64,000 bases of DNA from Clavaria fumosa (Eukaryota; Basidiomycota; Agaricomycetes; Agaricales; Clavariaceae), in the NCBI GenBank assembly GCA_951802425.1, contig OX637805.1, forward strand, positions 62,001 through 126,000. The letters run 5' to 3'. The notes below the pieces were generated by a model. It was not told where the DNA came from, did no database searches, and worked only from the letters and a program-made list of their open reading frames with translations. Made by a program: the position numbers and the translations under genes. This document shows positions 45,287 through 57,675 of this stretch, one piece after another; positions within the stretch are counted from its first letter, which is position 1; the number at the start of each line of letters is the position of its first letter.

Positions 45287-45958
45287 CAAGTCAGCATTGT
45301 GGAACGCTGGAACAGAACGAAAGCTGAGCTAGCACAAGCTATGCTCATAGACTCCATGCTTCCCAAGAGTCTCTGGGCTGCAGCTATGAGTCATGCAGCA
45401 TGGATAAAAAACTGTGCACATACCTGCACACTCAACAGCAATATGCCATACCAAGCTCAGTACAGCAAACACCCAGATTTCTTGAAAGCTGTTCTGTTCG
45501 GGACTCATGCATGGGTGAAGATAGTCGATGCCGAAAAGCTCGACACATGTGCATGCTTTGGCTACTTCGTTGGTTTTGATCAGATGAGCACAAGCTAGAG
45601 TCAAGCACAAAATGGTTTTTGACTGTGATAATGAAGCTGATGTTAAAGGGATGTCCAATGAGCCTAGATGGCTGTGACGAAGAGTAACAGGCCTAGAAGG
45701 CTGGTACAATGGAGTATGGACTCCAGGGGAAGTTTCATTACTCCTTGTTTTATTTTTGTTTCACAATTATCATTACTATGGCTACCACAGGCTGGTATAA
45801 GCCTTAGTATAGTCATCCACACTCCATAGCTTTGTCCAGAACTAAGGAGTGAGTACTTACTGTTTTCCTCTACTGATAAAGTTGCTAGTCTTACTCTATT
45901 CAGGTATCTATCAATATAACTTATAGCTTCATTTAGAACTAAGGATCTTACTCTATTC

Positions 45959-46196
45959 TAGTGATGGGATGGTTTGGTTCTGAACCAGGGTTCGAACCTG
46001 AACTTTTGAGAACCAGACCAAAGTCCAGTTCAAGGTTCAGTCAATGGTTGAACCAAACCTTTGTTCAGGTTCAAGAGGACCAAAATTGGTCGAGCCATTA
46101 CCAAATTAGGTAAAAGTCCGGTTTTTGAACCCCAAACTGGACCAGAACCAGGTTCAAGGTTCGAAAATTTGCCTGAACCAGACTTTTACATCACTA
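45959..46196. mobile_element. hAT-like MITE, copy 2
   Basis: 238 bp, same family as 41763-42055, 8-bp duplication CTCTATTC (45951-45958 and 46197-46204). Confidence 0.9.
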
Positions 46197-46204
46197 CTCT
46201 ATTC

Positions 46205-46955
46205 AGACTAATATCTACTCTATTGCTGCTAATAGCTGACCCTGTGGTTTGGACAGCTGAGACACTGGCTGCAGGGGAGAGACATAAATTCATTCAGCAT
46301 CCTGCTCCAACCCATGATGCAGGGTTGGGGAACTGTAATCCACTACTGAATGGCAAAATCCTACACCCATGCTTTGTATTGCATTGCATTAATTATATGA
46401 TTTCAGAGTGAGCTTCCTTGGTTGCTCACTTCTGGATCTGCATTATAAAGCCAGTGCTAACTGTGATTTGCAATTGCAATTTGCAGTGCATTTTCATAAT
46501 ATCAGCTTGCTAGTCCAAGGTGGATTTGCATGTGAAAGGCTAGCAAAATGCAGTGTATTGGGTTGAATCATCTCACAGGTTCCTTTCTCAAAAATTATAA
46601 TAATAAATAGTTTGCAACGTGCAAATGTGCAGATCAAGGATGGCATGGTCCCGCACTTCGGTTGTAATTGATTTGCGGGACTGCAATATATTGTTGACCC
46701 GCACATCAGTGGTTAGTATTTGGTGTGCAGCAATGCATTAGCCTTGGCCCATGCTTGACATATGGGTCGTACTATCCCTCCCTGCACATTGTGGTAATGT
46801 GGGGGAATGCACGAACACTGGCCATGCTGCAGTAGTGATTGACATGTAGGATTCTGCTATCTTTTGATGAACATTATTGGCAACTGGTTGATTGATGGAT
46901 AGATGGATGGCTATTATCTTTCCTAAAATGATGCCTACCTACTTTATGTAATGGC
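46205..46955. other. Spacer with one CCCGC..GCGGG hairpin
   Basis: No gene. A short inverted motif (TCCCGCACTTC..TTGCGGGA, about 46650-46681, then another CCCGCACATCAG) resembles insertions in the introns of the next gene. Confidence 0.45.
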
Positions 46956-46959
46956 TATG

Positions 46960-49900
46960 CTAATATCTGAGCTTAGATGGACCAGCTACTATCTCAATAT
47001 CACTATTATCACTGGAGGTTGCTCGGCGCCTCTTCTGGCCAGTCAATGTGCGCGCTGTGATGCACTCCACACTTGAAACTGACTTTGCTTGAGTTTCCCC
47101 AACCAGAAACGTCAGAGCATCATAGGGCCCAAATGGTTTCTCCTTGAGCAGTGTTACCAATGAATGGTACACATTCTGAATCTCATCTTGGGCAAGTATG
47201 CCCCAGTCACGACCAAAGACTCCAGCCTTGAGAGCCCCAGCACCATGTCCCCAAGTGACACCCACCCGAAGAAGGTTGAAAGATGTGACCCCTTTGACAC
47301 CTGAAATCATGAATGATAATGAATTAAAATGAAATCTAGATGACTGACTATGTTTTGTTGCCCAATCACCGAGGCTGTTCTTGTTGGCTGCCATATGTTT
47401 CCGTAGTGGGCTTGTATTGTCATAGAGGGCAGCAATGAAGGTGCTGAACATGGACATGAAAATAGATGGGTCTGACATGCCCCGTCGTTTTGGCTTTGCA
47501 ATCCAGGGAGCTGTCCGAGCAATTTCACGAGTCCTTCGCCTGGTGGCCCCCTTTAAACTGAGACGTGTGTCATCTGGAGCAAACATATTTGGGAGGCACC
47601 GTGACAAGAGGATCCCAATCAGCAGGCCTAGATGATGGGTGACCGCTGTTGGATCATAGCAATTTTGGAACCAGAGGTAGGTATCCTGAATAAATCCAGT
47701 AGAGTCCCTGGGAATACTCCAGTCCATTGGCAGCTTTGTACAATGAAGAAAATTGTGGAGGTTGTCCAATGTGGTTTCTGATGCAGTCCAATCAATATGG
47801 TGGTCGTCTCCTTGTGCTGCCTTCTCAGCGTCCCGAAGTGCTTGAGCCATTTGTTCAGCTGGATGCATGGCCATCACCCTAGCACCTTGCACTTGTGCCT
47901 TGCCTTTCTCTGCAAGTCCAAGTTGTGCCCATGAGTTCCAAACAGGGATGCGAGTGGGGCGACCTGCTCCATGACTTCTGTTCAGCGTCCAGGGCACAAA
48001 GTGGATTTTTTTGAGATTTGTAGCAATGCGTAGCACATGCTTGACAAATTCCTCCTTTCCTTTGGCATTGAAGTTAAGTCGGCCAATGTATCGAACTGCA
48101 ACTTTGAGGACAGGCAAGAAGGTACCTGAGGGAAGGATAGGGGCCTTAACCACAGTTGAGTTTGTCTCTTTGGCCATGGAATAGAGCAATCCTGCAAACT
48201 CGTCTGGAGACATCTTGTTTTGTGTCATGTTTGGAAGCCCATCAACAATCTCCTCCCGTTTCCGACAAATTGCCCGTAACAGCATCTGAAAACCAAGGGC
48301 ACCATAGTCAAGAGGGTAGTTTGTTTTACACCAATTCTTCAAGGCACGTTGCCTCTCTTGTGCTGGAACCAAGGTGTATTCGTCTGTGTCGTCATCAGAA
48401 TGGGGAGTTTTGATGTCTGACTCAACACCAGATGTCACAATGGCTTTCACATCTGAGATGAACATTTCCAAAGCTATATCAGCGATGATTATGCCCTTCC
48501 GCAGTGTGTCATCTGAAATTTCCCGGAAGTAATCAGGTGAGGAGTGGGCCAGGGCATGACGAATACGAAATTCTGCTTCATAAGCCTAAAGCAAGAAAGA
48601 TATGATTTAGCTTCAGAAGTAAATTTGTTAAGAGAAAATGAATGAAAATTTAATGCCTGACAACATTCCAGACCTGAACCTGAATGAATAATTCCACACA
48701 TAGGTCATGGACTGCCTGTCCCGCCCATCAACTGTCTCTGGTGTGCGGGACATTGAAATGTTCATTCCTAATGTGCAAAGTTGGCCAGTCCCCGCCATCC
48801 AACTATCTCCAGTGGGCGGGACATCGCAGCAACTGAGGAATGAATATTGTTGGAAGGACTCACAAAATAGTGTGCTTCACCATATGTAAGCATCTGAGCC
48901 CGCTTTGAGGATGTGGCAGGGTATTTCCCATTGGCAGAGAGTGGCCACTGAGTCGCATCCATGCAAAGTGGTGCTGTCATATCGACTGTTATAGCGCTTC
49001 CAAACAATGGCCGGACTGTGGGCATGCCATGCTGGACTAGGCCTCGGGAAATCCACAATGGCTCCATCAGGTTCTTGCTTAGGACTTTTGCATTCCCTCC
49101 GAGAGCATATGCAAGTGCCCTCTCCAAGGTGGATGAAAATTCAACAACGTAAGGGGATGGCTTTCCCCCTGCTCTGATCTTCTTGTGTTCAGTATCCCAG
49201 ATAGTCTCGAGGAGGTGACAGATGCCATAGGTGGTCCATTTATAGAGGTTTGGAAATACCTGACAAAATTGAGTTCAGAATTAGACTTTCACATTAGACG
49301 GTCTGAACAATGTGGTGTTTATACCTCAGGTCTCAAAACTAGTAAATGTTGTTTCAGCTGTTCAAAAACCTCTGGTCGGGACCAGGCACCAGTGAGTGGT
49401 GTAATAATGTTGTGGAAGAGTTCTCTGTTACAGAAGAACATTAATATACAAGGCTGCAATTGAGGAGTGTAAACCTGGGCTTGCCTTCCATTTCGTTTGG
49501 ATGAATGAATTTTTCGAAGGTCAACACGGAAAACCTGCTCCATTCTGAGTGCTCGGGGACAGCCTGGAACATTGATTTTGTGCTTGAACCGGTCGAATGG
49601 GAGGGCACTTGCACAATGTTGTTGTTTCTTCATTGCAATGCGCTTGGCCTTTGCAGTGGCGGAATAAGCACCTGATAAAGCAGCAGTGATGTAACCTTTC
49701 TGGACATCATGTCCACCTGCACAGTGGGCAGCACGATGGCTCAGTTCGTTGTATGCTTGAGATGCCACAGCAGTGAGAACTTTGCTAGATGGATTCAGAG
49801 CTTGTTCGACTTCAGTGTCACTTTGGTCATCAGATTCAGTGCCACCCATGGTACGTCTTCCCATGTAGACGTTGACCTCCTTGATTGTTTGGTTAAAGGC

Positions 49901-52100
49901 AGGCATGACCCCATTGGCCTGAATGTGTCCAAAATCACGGAGGAAGGCCTGGGGGAAAACCTTGACTTCGGTGGGCTTGGATCCACCATCATCAACATCT
50001 GCATCCTCACCCTCTGACCTATACATGAGCTCGATGCTGTCACTCCCATAGATGAAGAGTGACTCGATAGTCCTAAGGTTGACGAGAACACCACAAGGAT
50101 CCTCATCCTCGTCAACAAAAGCTTCACGCCGAGGTATCTTGAGCCCTGAAGAGTCATATAGCCTGATTTCATGCCCCATCTCATCCAAAAGAGGAGTATC
50201 CAGAAGGTTGACTTCCTGTCTGTGGTTGGGATCCCAGTGATCAAACACAGATCCGTGATGATAATCATAGTTGTCTTGCAGTTCCTCGATGGGGGTTGGA
50301 TCCCAGCCAACAACTTGCTGAGCACTGCGAAACAAAAAATAGTTGGAAATGATCAATAATCCCTTCACGGCTGATCACAAACACACCTGATGTCAGTGAC
50401 CAAAGCAAACATCACATAGTCCACCTTGTCATAGTGTCTTTCTGAGTTCCACCTGCCACCCTCTGTGTCAAGTGTGTGTTGCTGACATATAAGTTGGTCT
50501 TGCCCAAAGATTGACGTTACAGAACAGGGCAGGTGTGACTGCAAGAAGCCATCTGATCTCCATTCAGGAGGGGAGTTCTCCACAAATTTGGAATATTCCT
50601 TGATGAGCCGCTCATTGAGGAACAGGAGATCTTCAAGTCGAAGTTGTATTTTTGGCTGCTCCCTGAAACAAAGAAAGTTAATGATGGATGATTGAAATTT
50701 TTAACAAGCGTTCCGCATATCGCTTGCCAATGTTAGGCGGGCAGCCTGCACATTGTGAGACAGTGCTTTGCGGGCAGAATGTTTCAGTGCCCACAGTGTC
50801 GGCTCACATTGATAAAGTGGGGCTGAATGCCGCCCGCATAGCGTTGGCTCACGATGAGCGGGCACAGAGCATCCCAGTCAGCATTGGCAAGCAATAAATA
50901 TGGGTGAGCTGGAGTCTTGCCCGCAAATCGTAGGCCAACGCTATGCGGGCAGGATACAGTCCCTACAATGTCAATGAGCTGGAATCTTGCCCGCACATCG
51001 TGGGCCAATGCTATGTGGGCAGGATACAGACCCTCATCATTGTAAGCAATGGTGTATGGAAAAATCCTGCCCACACAGCACTCGCTCACAATAACTACCC
51101 ATTTGAGCCGACAATAATAGGCCAGAAGATATGGTTGTAGAAAAATAGGGTCTGGAGTGAAGAGAACGTACATGATGTTTGTCACTTCGTCGAAACCCGG
51201 TTCCCCAGACCCAATGTTGATTCCATAAGGGTTAAAGCAGTCGAAGGATCGTCCAGATATCTTGGCTAGAATAGTAGCAAAGAGCATCACTATCATTCGG
51301 TAATGCTTTGAGGAAAGACGGGTATTGTCTCCAGTGCAAAAGCTTGACACATTGTCTTCTGCTGTCCCATCAACTATACCCTTCGGACACATAGCCAGAT
51401 ATACGTTTTCATTTCTGCAACGACCAATATGCAGGAGTCGCCCAGCTGGGTTGTACCCAAGGTTTGCAAACTTTGTTTTGAAGTCTCGATAAGGAGCATG
51501 CAGATCAAGTTCAAATGAGAAAGTATGATCACTTTCAACATTTGGGATCACTGCCCATAGTCCAGGTGTGTTTGAAACAGCAAGCATGAAGTCAAGTCGG
51601 TGCCTAGAGCAGTCCCAGAGAAGGGCATCTTCATCAACTGGAATCTTCAAGTTGACATCAATCAAGACCTGGCACCGGTTCTGTAAGAGGGCGATTGCAT
51701 TTCGGGCATTTTTCTTCTCGTAAATGGTCTGATATTTTGAAAGAGGGATGGTGTGCACTTTCTTTCTTTCATATTCGTCTTGTTCTGAAGATGGAAGAAT
51801 GGCATCCACAGAACGCAGCGCTCGCAGGATCGTTTCTTGGTCAAGGCCATCATCTGCTTGCAGTGCCTGGCTGACAGCAGCAATGTCAAGTGGAGCATTT
51901 TGCTCCTCACATTCACTTTCGCCAGGACTTCTCCACATAAGTCAGTGACTTAATAACTAAAGAAATTGTGGGACTGATTGTATGACATACTCTGATGGAT
52001 ACATCACGTGATCAGGGATCTCATTGATGTCCTGGTTGGCTTCAACTTCAACCTCAGACTCTGAAATGTCAATAGCAGGAGGGGCATCGTTCGGTGGCAT
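46960..52100 (-). CDS. Large multi-exon gene of unrecognised fungal family
   Basis: ATG at 52100 (MPPNDAPPAIDISESEVE). About eight exons: 52100-51991, 51930-51172, 50662-50387, 50324-49475, about 49430-49325, about 49258-48870, about 48587-47351 and about 47299-46960. Introns inspected have GT..AG ends with phases that match. The encoded protein is about 1,300-1,400 residues, with no stop in the assembled exons I checked. It has an acidic N-terminus, a conserved-looking core (VVGWDPTPIEELQDN, CPRALRMEQVFRVDLRK, LERALAYALGGNAKVL) and a basic C-terminal tail (GQKRRRATSS). No domain or motif of known function was recognised. The style is that of large agaricomycete-specific families. Intron 2 is long and filled with GCGGGCA repeats. 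Confidence 0.65.
48706..48835. repeat. Two GTCCCGCC..GCGGGAC hairpins in an intron
   Basis: GTCCCGCCCATC..GTGTGCGGGAC (about 34 bp) and the related GTCCCCGCCATCC..GTGGGCGGGAC, about 70 bp apart, in the intron between exons 6 and 7. Confidence 0.7.
50700..51095. repeat. GCGGGCA-type repeats in intron 2
   Basis: Repeated CCCGCAAATCGTAGGCCAACG and CTATGCGGGCAGGATACAG segments, about 85 bp apart, with inverted forms. This block makes the exon-2 frame appear to continue past its splice donor at 51171. Confidence 0.7.
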
Positions 52101-52319
52101 GATGCAAGGTGGAGGGATTCAGGAGTCGTGTGGAAAGTCTTTCTTATATTTGAAGGCTTTATATGGACCCTGATGAGAAAAGTGCACTAGAAACTAAGAT
52201 CAGAATTCTTAAATTACATGGTCTGATTTTTCCGGGCTACACCCTGAGTTTTCCTTGTGGAATTCTATGGAGTACTTTTATGGTTAGACCATCAATTTTT
52301 CAAAATTAATTAATTAAAA

Positions 52320-52373
52320 GTTCAAACTCAGTTTGGTAATGAACTGGACTGAGCTGGACTTCGGCATCACTAC
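52320..52373. mobile_element. Fragment of a hAT-like MITE
   Basis: Ends GGACTTCGGCATCACTA like the two complete copies; the left end is missing. Confidence 0.5.
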
Positions 52374-52699
52374 CTGCTCCTCCATGTGCTACTTCTAATC
52401 CCCGACTGATATGTCCTGGTGGGCATGCCCTACCCAAATCTCATTTGTCATCTTTACAATTTTGCAACTGAAACCATTTTTGTGTCCATCAGTTAAACGT
52501 CTGTCAATCAATATCAATCAATCCAAGTTCATTCAACTTGTTCAAATTGAGAAAAACAGGGAACCATATCCAAGAAGGGCGGACACATTTGGGATGGCAT
52601 GGGTACAGGAGGCAAGAAGCAACAAATGGACAGACAGCTTCAGAAAGCACAGCTGAGCATACGAAGGGGACATGGGCTTGGTAAACAAACAACAAACAA

Positions 52700-55600
52700 C
52701 TATATCACAGGTGATCTCTCTTCTTTGTCAGCCTGCGGGTGTTGCTCTTCTTCGCTGTTGGAGCTGGGATGTGGCTCAGTATCAAGCAAGGCCCAAAGAA
52801 GATGACTAGAACTCACGAGAGTTTGACACATTCTTGCGCTTTGCCTTTCGTGATGCATCAGAGGTCTCAGGTGCAGAGATATTCGCGCCTGAATAAGCAA
52901 TCGGATTGGTTATTGTAACATGAATAGAGCAAACATAGCAAATTCTGACCCTTTGTTTTCTGATGAGACTTTGATGCTGTTGTCGGCTTCTTCATTGGAC
53001 TCCCAACCTCACCTGAAATATCCACAGGTCCACAGGAGCAATAACAATCATAGTGGTAATTTGTACTCACGAGGTGGCAGCAATGCTCTCTGTTTATCCT
53101 TCAAAGTAACATCACCGATGATATCATCATTATCTATAGTAATAAGTTAATCCAAAGAAATGTTGAACAGCAAAGCACTCACCTTGCTCCATTGGAGAGT
53201 CATCATCATCTGGCACTCATGCAAGAATTCATGGCTCAATTCATTGCCGAGGAAAACAAAAAATCTCACCTGAAGACAATTCACTTGTTTCCATTGCTGT
53301 AGTTGAGAAAGAATCAGTTTGCTGAGGGCCATAATAACAGAATTAAAGGATAAAGAGGGCAACCCGCAAATCGTAGCCAGTCGGTGTGCGGGTGAGCAGC
53401 AAACTGTAGCCAGAGTGGGAGCCAGAAAAAAGGGACCCGCAAATCACAGCCAGTCGGTGTGTGGGTGAACAGAGAAAAGGTGAGAAGCTAAAGTGGGTGC
53501 AAGGAAACGAAGGACCCGCGAACCATAGCCAGTTGATGTGCGGGTGAGCACGAAAGGGATCTGCAAACCATAAACTGTAGCTGAATATTGGTACCTACCT
53601 GATGTAATCTTCAACCTTTCCATTGAGATTTGAGAAGATGAAGCTGGAATCAGTGATGATGAGGTCGGATTTGGCAGGGACAAATCTGGAATTGGCAGGG
53701 ATGAGGTGGGCACAACTGGGTCAAGTTGCTTGCATTGTCGAGCTTGAGGAATTTATATCAAAACTTGAGCAGAATGACATACATGTTTCTCTGCCTCATC
53801 GTCATCTTCAGTGACATCTGACTCCTCATTACTTGTGTGTGCAACCGGCTTCAGCATCGCCTTTGCAGTGTGACTAGGAGTGCCTCTCAATCTGGATTGA
53901 GGATGAGCCTTAGTCTTTAATAATATCTTATCAATCAGTCATGGATCAGCTGGGATAAAATTTGAAATTACTCTTGCCCTCGCCCTCTCCCTGTTCCTAC
54001 TTGATGACTGGTAGTCAGTATCCACCTTTGCCATCATTGGCTCATTGTCATCGTCTTCTTCTGTCACTGTGATCTGAGGTGGTTCCAGGGCCTTTGCAGG
54101 CTGTTTGCCTTTGCGCTGTTCAATTCATGAGTATGGGAAGTGGGTGCAATAATAAACAATAAATAATTTGAATAAAATTTTACCGAAGTCATCTCCTTGT
54201 GCTCTTCATGGCTTATAGACGGAAGTCGTTTGAGGGACCACGAATCTTGTTTTTCATCAAAGATGAAAGGTTCATGAGGACTGACAGAAAAGTGACGCTG
54301 ACGGGCTGAATTGTGCTGCAAGGCCTGATGATTGCAATTGCAAAATCATTTAGTTATGAAATACTAGAATTCTGCAAATGAAACTTACATTGATGAGACC
54401 ATCAATGGCAATGGCAACCTCACTTGCAATGGCTCCCCTACCTTTCACCCCACCCCTCAGCTTAGCAACTTCAGACCTCTCAATACTTGAGATGAATTTC
54501 TGGACTGCAGCTTGGTGAGAGTGGAATTTGTCAGCAGTTTGTCGGGCATCTTGACGCTGTTGAGAGGGTGTAATCGTGTTCAGTACATCTTGCACTACCA
54601 AACCATCAACCCATTTCCATTCCTTTACAGCCTTAAATTTCCCTGGGCTGACCAAGACATTATGTCCACAGGAAACTGAGGAAAAAATATTGTTGAGGGA
54701 TTGTCGGGCATGTCCTGCAGCACCCTTGAGTATGTCTGGGCGGTAGTGTAAAGCAAGGTAGCTTTCAAGCATTGCTGAGAGCACAACTCGTCCATAGTCA
54801 CGGCGGAGGGCATGAGAGTCAGAGGGGTCAATTGGAAAGGCAGTTGCAACAAGGGCCCGCTTTGTAAAGTCTGCATCAACACGATCTTCAATTGACCAGT
54901 CTGACTTCCTCTTGACAAACTCCAATAGTTGATCAACAGTGTCAAACACACCACTGGGTTTCAAGCCCAGCTTGTCCAAGTAGGGGTGGATATCCTTCAC
55001 TGAGTCGCCACGTCGTTTGGCATGTAGCACGCCTGTAGGAAATATAGCTTCAAGCTCGGCGCCAGACTTCGGGTGGGAGATAGGTAACTTTGACCAAGCA
55101 GCAGAGACATCATAGCTCATGTCAATCATATGGGTGGATAGGTGCTGCAAGATGGTCTTGATAAACTAACATGGCAGAATCAAAATGGTTAAGTTGATAA
55201 ATAATTCAAGAAAACACACAAAGTCATGAGCCTCATTATGTTCTTGGATGAGTGGATCCTTAGCAAGTGCAGCAAGAATAGAGGAAGACACATCGCGAGA
55301 TTTGGTGACTTTTGCAAAAATTGCTGAGTAACTTGCTATGGGATCAATCCAGAATAAGATCTGCAAAAGTGGAGTCAATGATGTAGATGTGATGCAGATG
55401 TTAGTATAGGTCAGGTCTGCACTCCATAGTGGGTTTTACTTGGGCCCACACCTTGTTGGCCTATGAAGTGCAGGGTCATGACCCCAAGGCAAACCACACT
55501 TCATAGGCCAACAAAGTGCAGGGCCATGATCCCAAGTCAAACCCACAATATGAAGTGGCAGCCAATTAAGAGTGTGGAATAATGAACTCACTTCCTCAAG

Positions 55601-57303
55601 TGCTGTGCCTACACGTTTGAGTGACCGATCTATCCAGACAATAAATGATGTGGTGGGAATTGGCAGTTGTGCGTATCTTGAGGACCCTGGGTAGCAAAGC
55701 TTCCAAGCAACACGTGCTGGAAATGTCCTGCAAAAATCAAGCTTTGCTGCATGTCTTCTGCGTGTTTCCTCTTGGCAAAGACGCACTACATCTTGGGCAT
55801 AAAGCCGAAAGGCAGTTGTCCAGTCCTGGCTCCACATGTTGGGTGGGCAGCCCAATAGGCGATCCCTGAACGCATCATCAATCCTGTCCAGAAGTGGTCC
55901 ATGCCATCTGGCACGCATTTTCTGAGTATTGGCCACTCCAACTGCCTGCTTCTCAACTTTGGTTATTGCAGCTTTGAGGTCAGGGTTTTCAATGGTAGGG
56001 TCCCGGTCTGCCCATTGTGCAAGGAGAGTCTGAACTTCCTGGAGTGAAGGAAATTCACCATCACCAACCATGCAAAATAGATTGCTGGCTGCCATATTGA
56101 CTATTGCACTAAGGAGCTAAAACAAAATGAAAAGACAATAATAAAATCAAATGAGCCTGGATACTCACACCGCCATGGGTGCCAGATAAAGTGTCTGCCA
56201 TCCAGCTTATTTTGAGGAAAGGAGCATCACGGAAGTGTTTGCCAAGTGATAGTATCATTGTCAGAAATGCAATCCCATCATTGGTTGCAAAGATTCGTGA
56301 GTATACGCTGGATGTATCGGTTGCCCACCGACGGATTGAAGTGATAGCTTGATCCTTTTTCTCGGTGCTACGAATGACATCAAGGCCATCATCCACAGCT
56401 GCTTGATAGACCTTCTCATCCTCATCATCAGCCATGATGATATCCCGAACCTTTTCAACAATACGTTCCTCAGGGGTTTCACCAAAAACAAATTTTGCCT
56501 GGTTGCGAGCTAGGAGACGCATGCAGGCCAGACCTTTGTCTGGCAACATGAAGAGTTTTCCTTTGAATATTTAATTTAAATCAGTCAAAAATTTGTGAAT
56601 AATAGACATTACCTATATCCCAAACTGCAATTGCCCAACGCTTTGCCTTCTGAATAGACTCCTCAAGTGTCGTAATGTCTTGTTTCAATTTGTCAGCCTC
56701 CTTCGTGTTTTCCAAGTCTGCCCGTAGGATGTTCAGCTTTTCTTCGAGTTCAGCAATGAACTTTTTCAGGGCATGTCGGCGGTGGTTCCCTCCAAAAATT
56801 TCGGCTTCACCCTTGTTCACTGCATCGATGCCAAGTTGATTGAGTTGCAAGTTGGGTACTTCTTCAATGGTGCATCCATCAATGTCTGCAAGTGGTGATA
56901 CATCATCAATCCATTCAGGCTTCAACCCAACTGGCAGAGCACTGTCACGTTCGCAGTGAAGCAGGCCTTCTGTGAAATAGCATTGAACAAGTTCATCAAC
57001 CTTCTCATCATTCAGTGGCCGGTCATTGTAAGTGCCCCAGGTGAAAGAGTAAGGTGACTCAAGCAAGTCAATAGAGTAATATCCCACAAAAGTGCTGGCA
57101 AGATGGCGTTGGGTCTCAGTGTGAGCATTTGCAAACAGATCTTTGTAACGATTGGGGCTGGCCTGTGTTCTGTCATTAGACTATGTTGAATCTTGGATAA
57201 TTGGGTGACTCACCATAGTCCCCTTAGCAGATGAAGCCTGTGAGGATGGGGTTGTGTGTGGCAATGGCAGCAATGATGTGGCAAGCTTTGTGAGGTCAAA
57301 CAT
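52700..57303 (-). CDS. ParB/sulfiredoxin-like fold protein of unknown role
   Basis: ATG at 57303, a short first exon, then an intron starting GTGAGT near 57213. The second exon holds YYSIDLLESPYSFTWG, NDRPLNDEKVDELV and IFGGNHRRHALKKF, the G-G-N-H-R-R box of ParB/Srx-type folds, followed by a coiled coil. Further exons (56549-56109, 56095-55590, 55378-55166, 55150-54380) look open and spliced. The tail from about 54.3 to 52.7 kb is many small exons with acidic and basic patches (TEEDDDNEP, TEDDDEAEKH), so the 3' end is approximate. In bacteria this fold is used in CTPase or nuclease partition proteins; here no function is claimed. A 41-bp array lies about 40 bp upstream of the ATG. Confidence 0.6.
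53361..53585. repeat. ACCCGCAAATC..GTGCGGGTG repeats in an intron
   Basis: Three to four units of about 60-85 bp, each with AACCCGCRAAYC and GGTGTGCGGGTGAGCA, related in style to the GCGGG hairpins of the neighbouring gene. Confidence 0.65.
55440..55550. repeat. Inverted repeat (MITE-like) in an intron
   Basis: TTGTTGGCCTATGAAGTG and its exact complement CACTTCATAGGCCAACAA are about 25 bp apart, each followed by a GCAGGGYCATGA motif. Located between exons of the ParB-like gene. Confidence 0.75.
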
Positions 57304-57344
57304 GCATCACACAAATTAGCATCAACATTCCATGCAAATATGGA

Positions 57345-57675
57345 AATTTATACCCACCCCTGCAATTTTCCACGCACCATGTAGGGACACATGACCACCC
57401 CTGCAATTTTCCACACACCATGTAGGGACACATGACCACCCCTGCAATTTCCCACACACCATGTAGGGACACATGACCACCCCTGCAATTTTCCACGCAC
57501 CATGTAGGGACACATGACCACCCCTGCAATTTTCCACACACCATGTAGGGACACATGACCACCCCTGCAATTTCCCACACACCATGTAGGGACACATGAC
57601 CACCCCTGCAATTTCCCACACACAATGTAGGGACACATGACCACCCCTGCAATTTCCCACACACAATGTAGGGAT
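57345..57675. repeat. 41-bp tandem array upstream of the ParB-like gene
   Basis: Eight copies of a 41-bp unit (CACCATGTAGGGACACATGA then CCACCCCTGCAATTTTCCACA), nearly identical. Because 41 is not a multiple of 3, all three minus frames stay open over the array (144, 119 and 104 codons), an artefact. Confidence 0.92.

Larger units (their letters stand above)
41500..45600 (+). pseudogene. Ty1/Copia polyprotein, decayed and twice interrupted
   Basis: Gag-like sequence (about 41.5-42.5 kb) is followed by a gag-pre-integrase region (LKNVAHALSMAFMLISIGKL). Next is the integrase zinc region (FCDTCAQAKP, 43.0 kb) and core (KYIHTNVWGP, DCGGEFLGNAFLDHL). After the foldback insertion comes VERWNRTKAELAQAMLIDSM and the block to about 45598. 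RT and RNase H are absent. Frame changes and stops are frequent. A hAT MITE (41763-42055) and a foldback element (43344-45286) are inserted in it. Confidence 0.8.
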
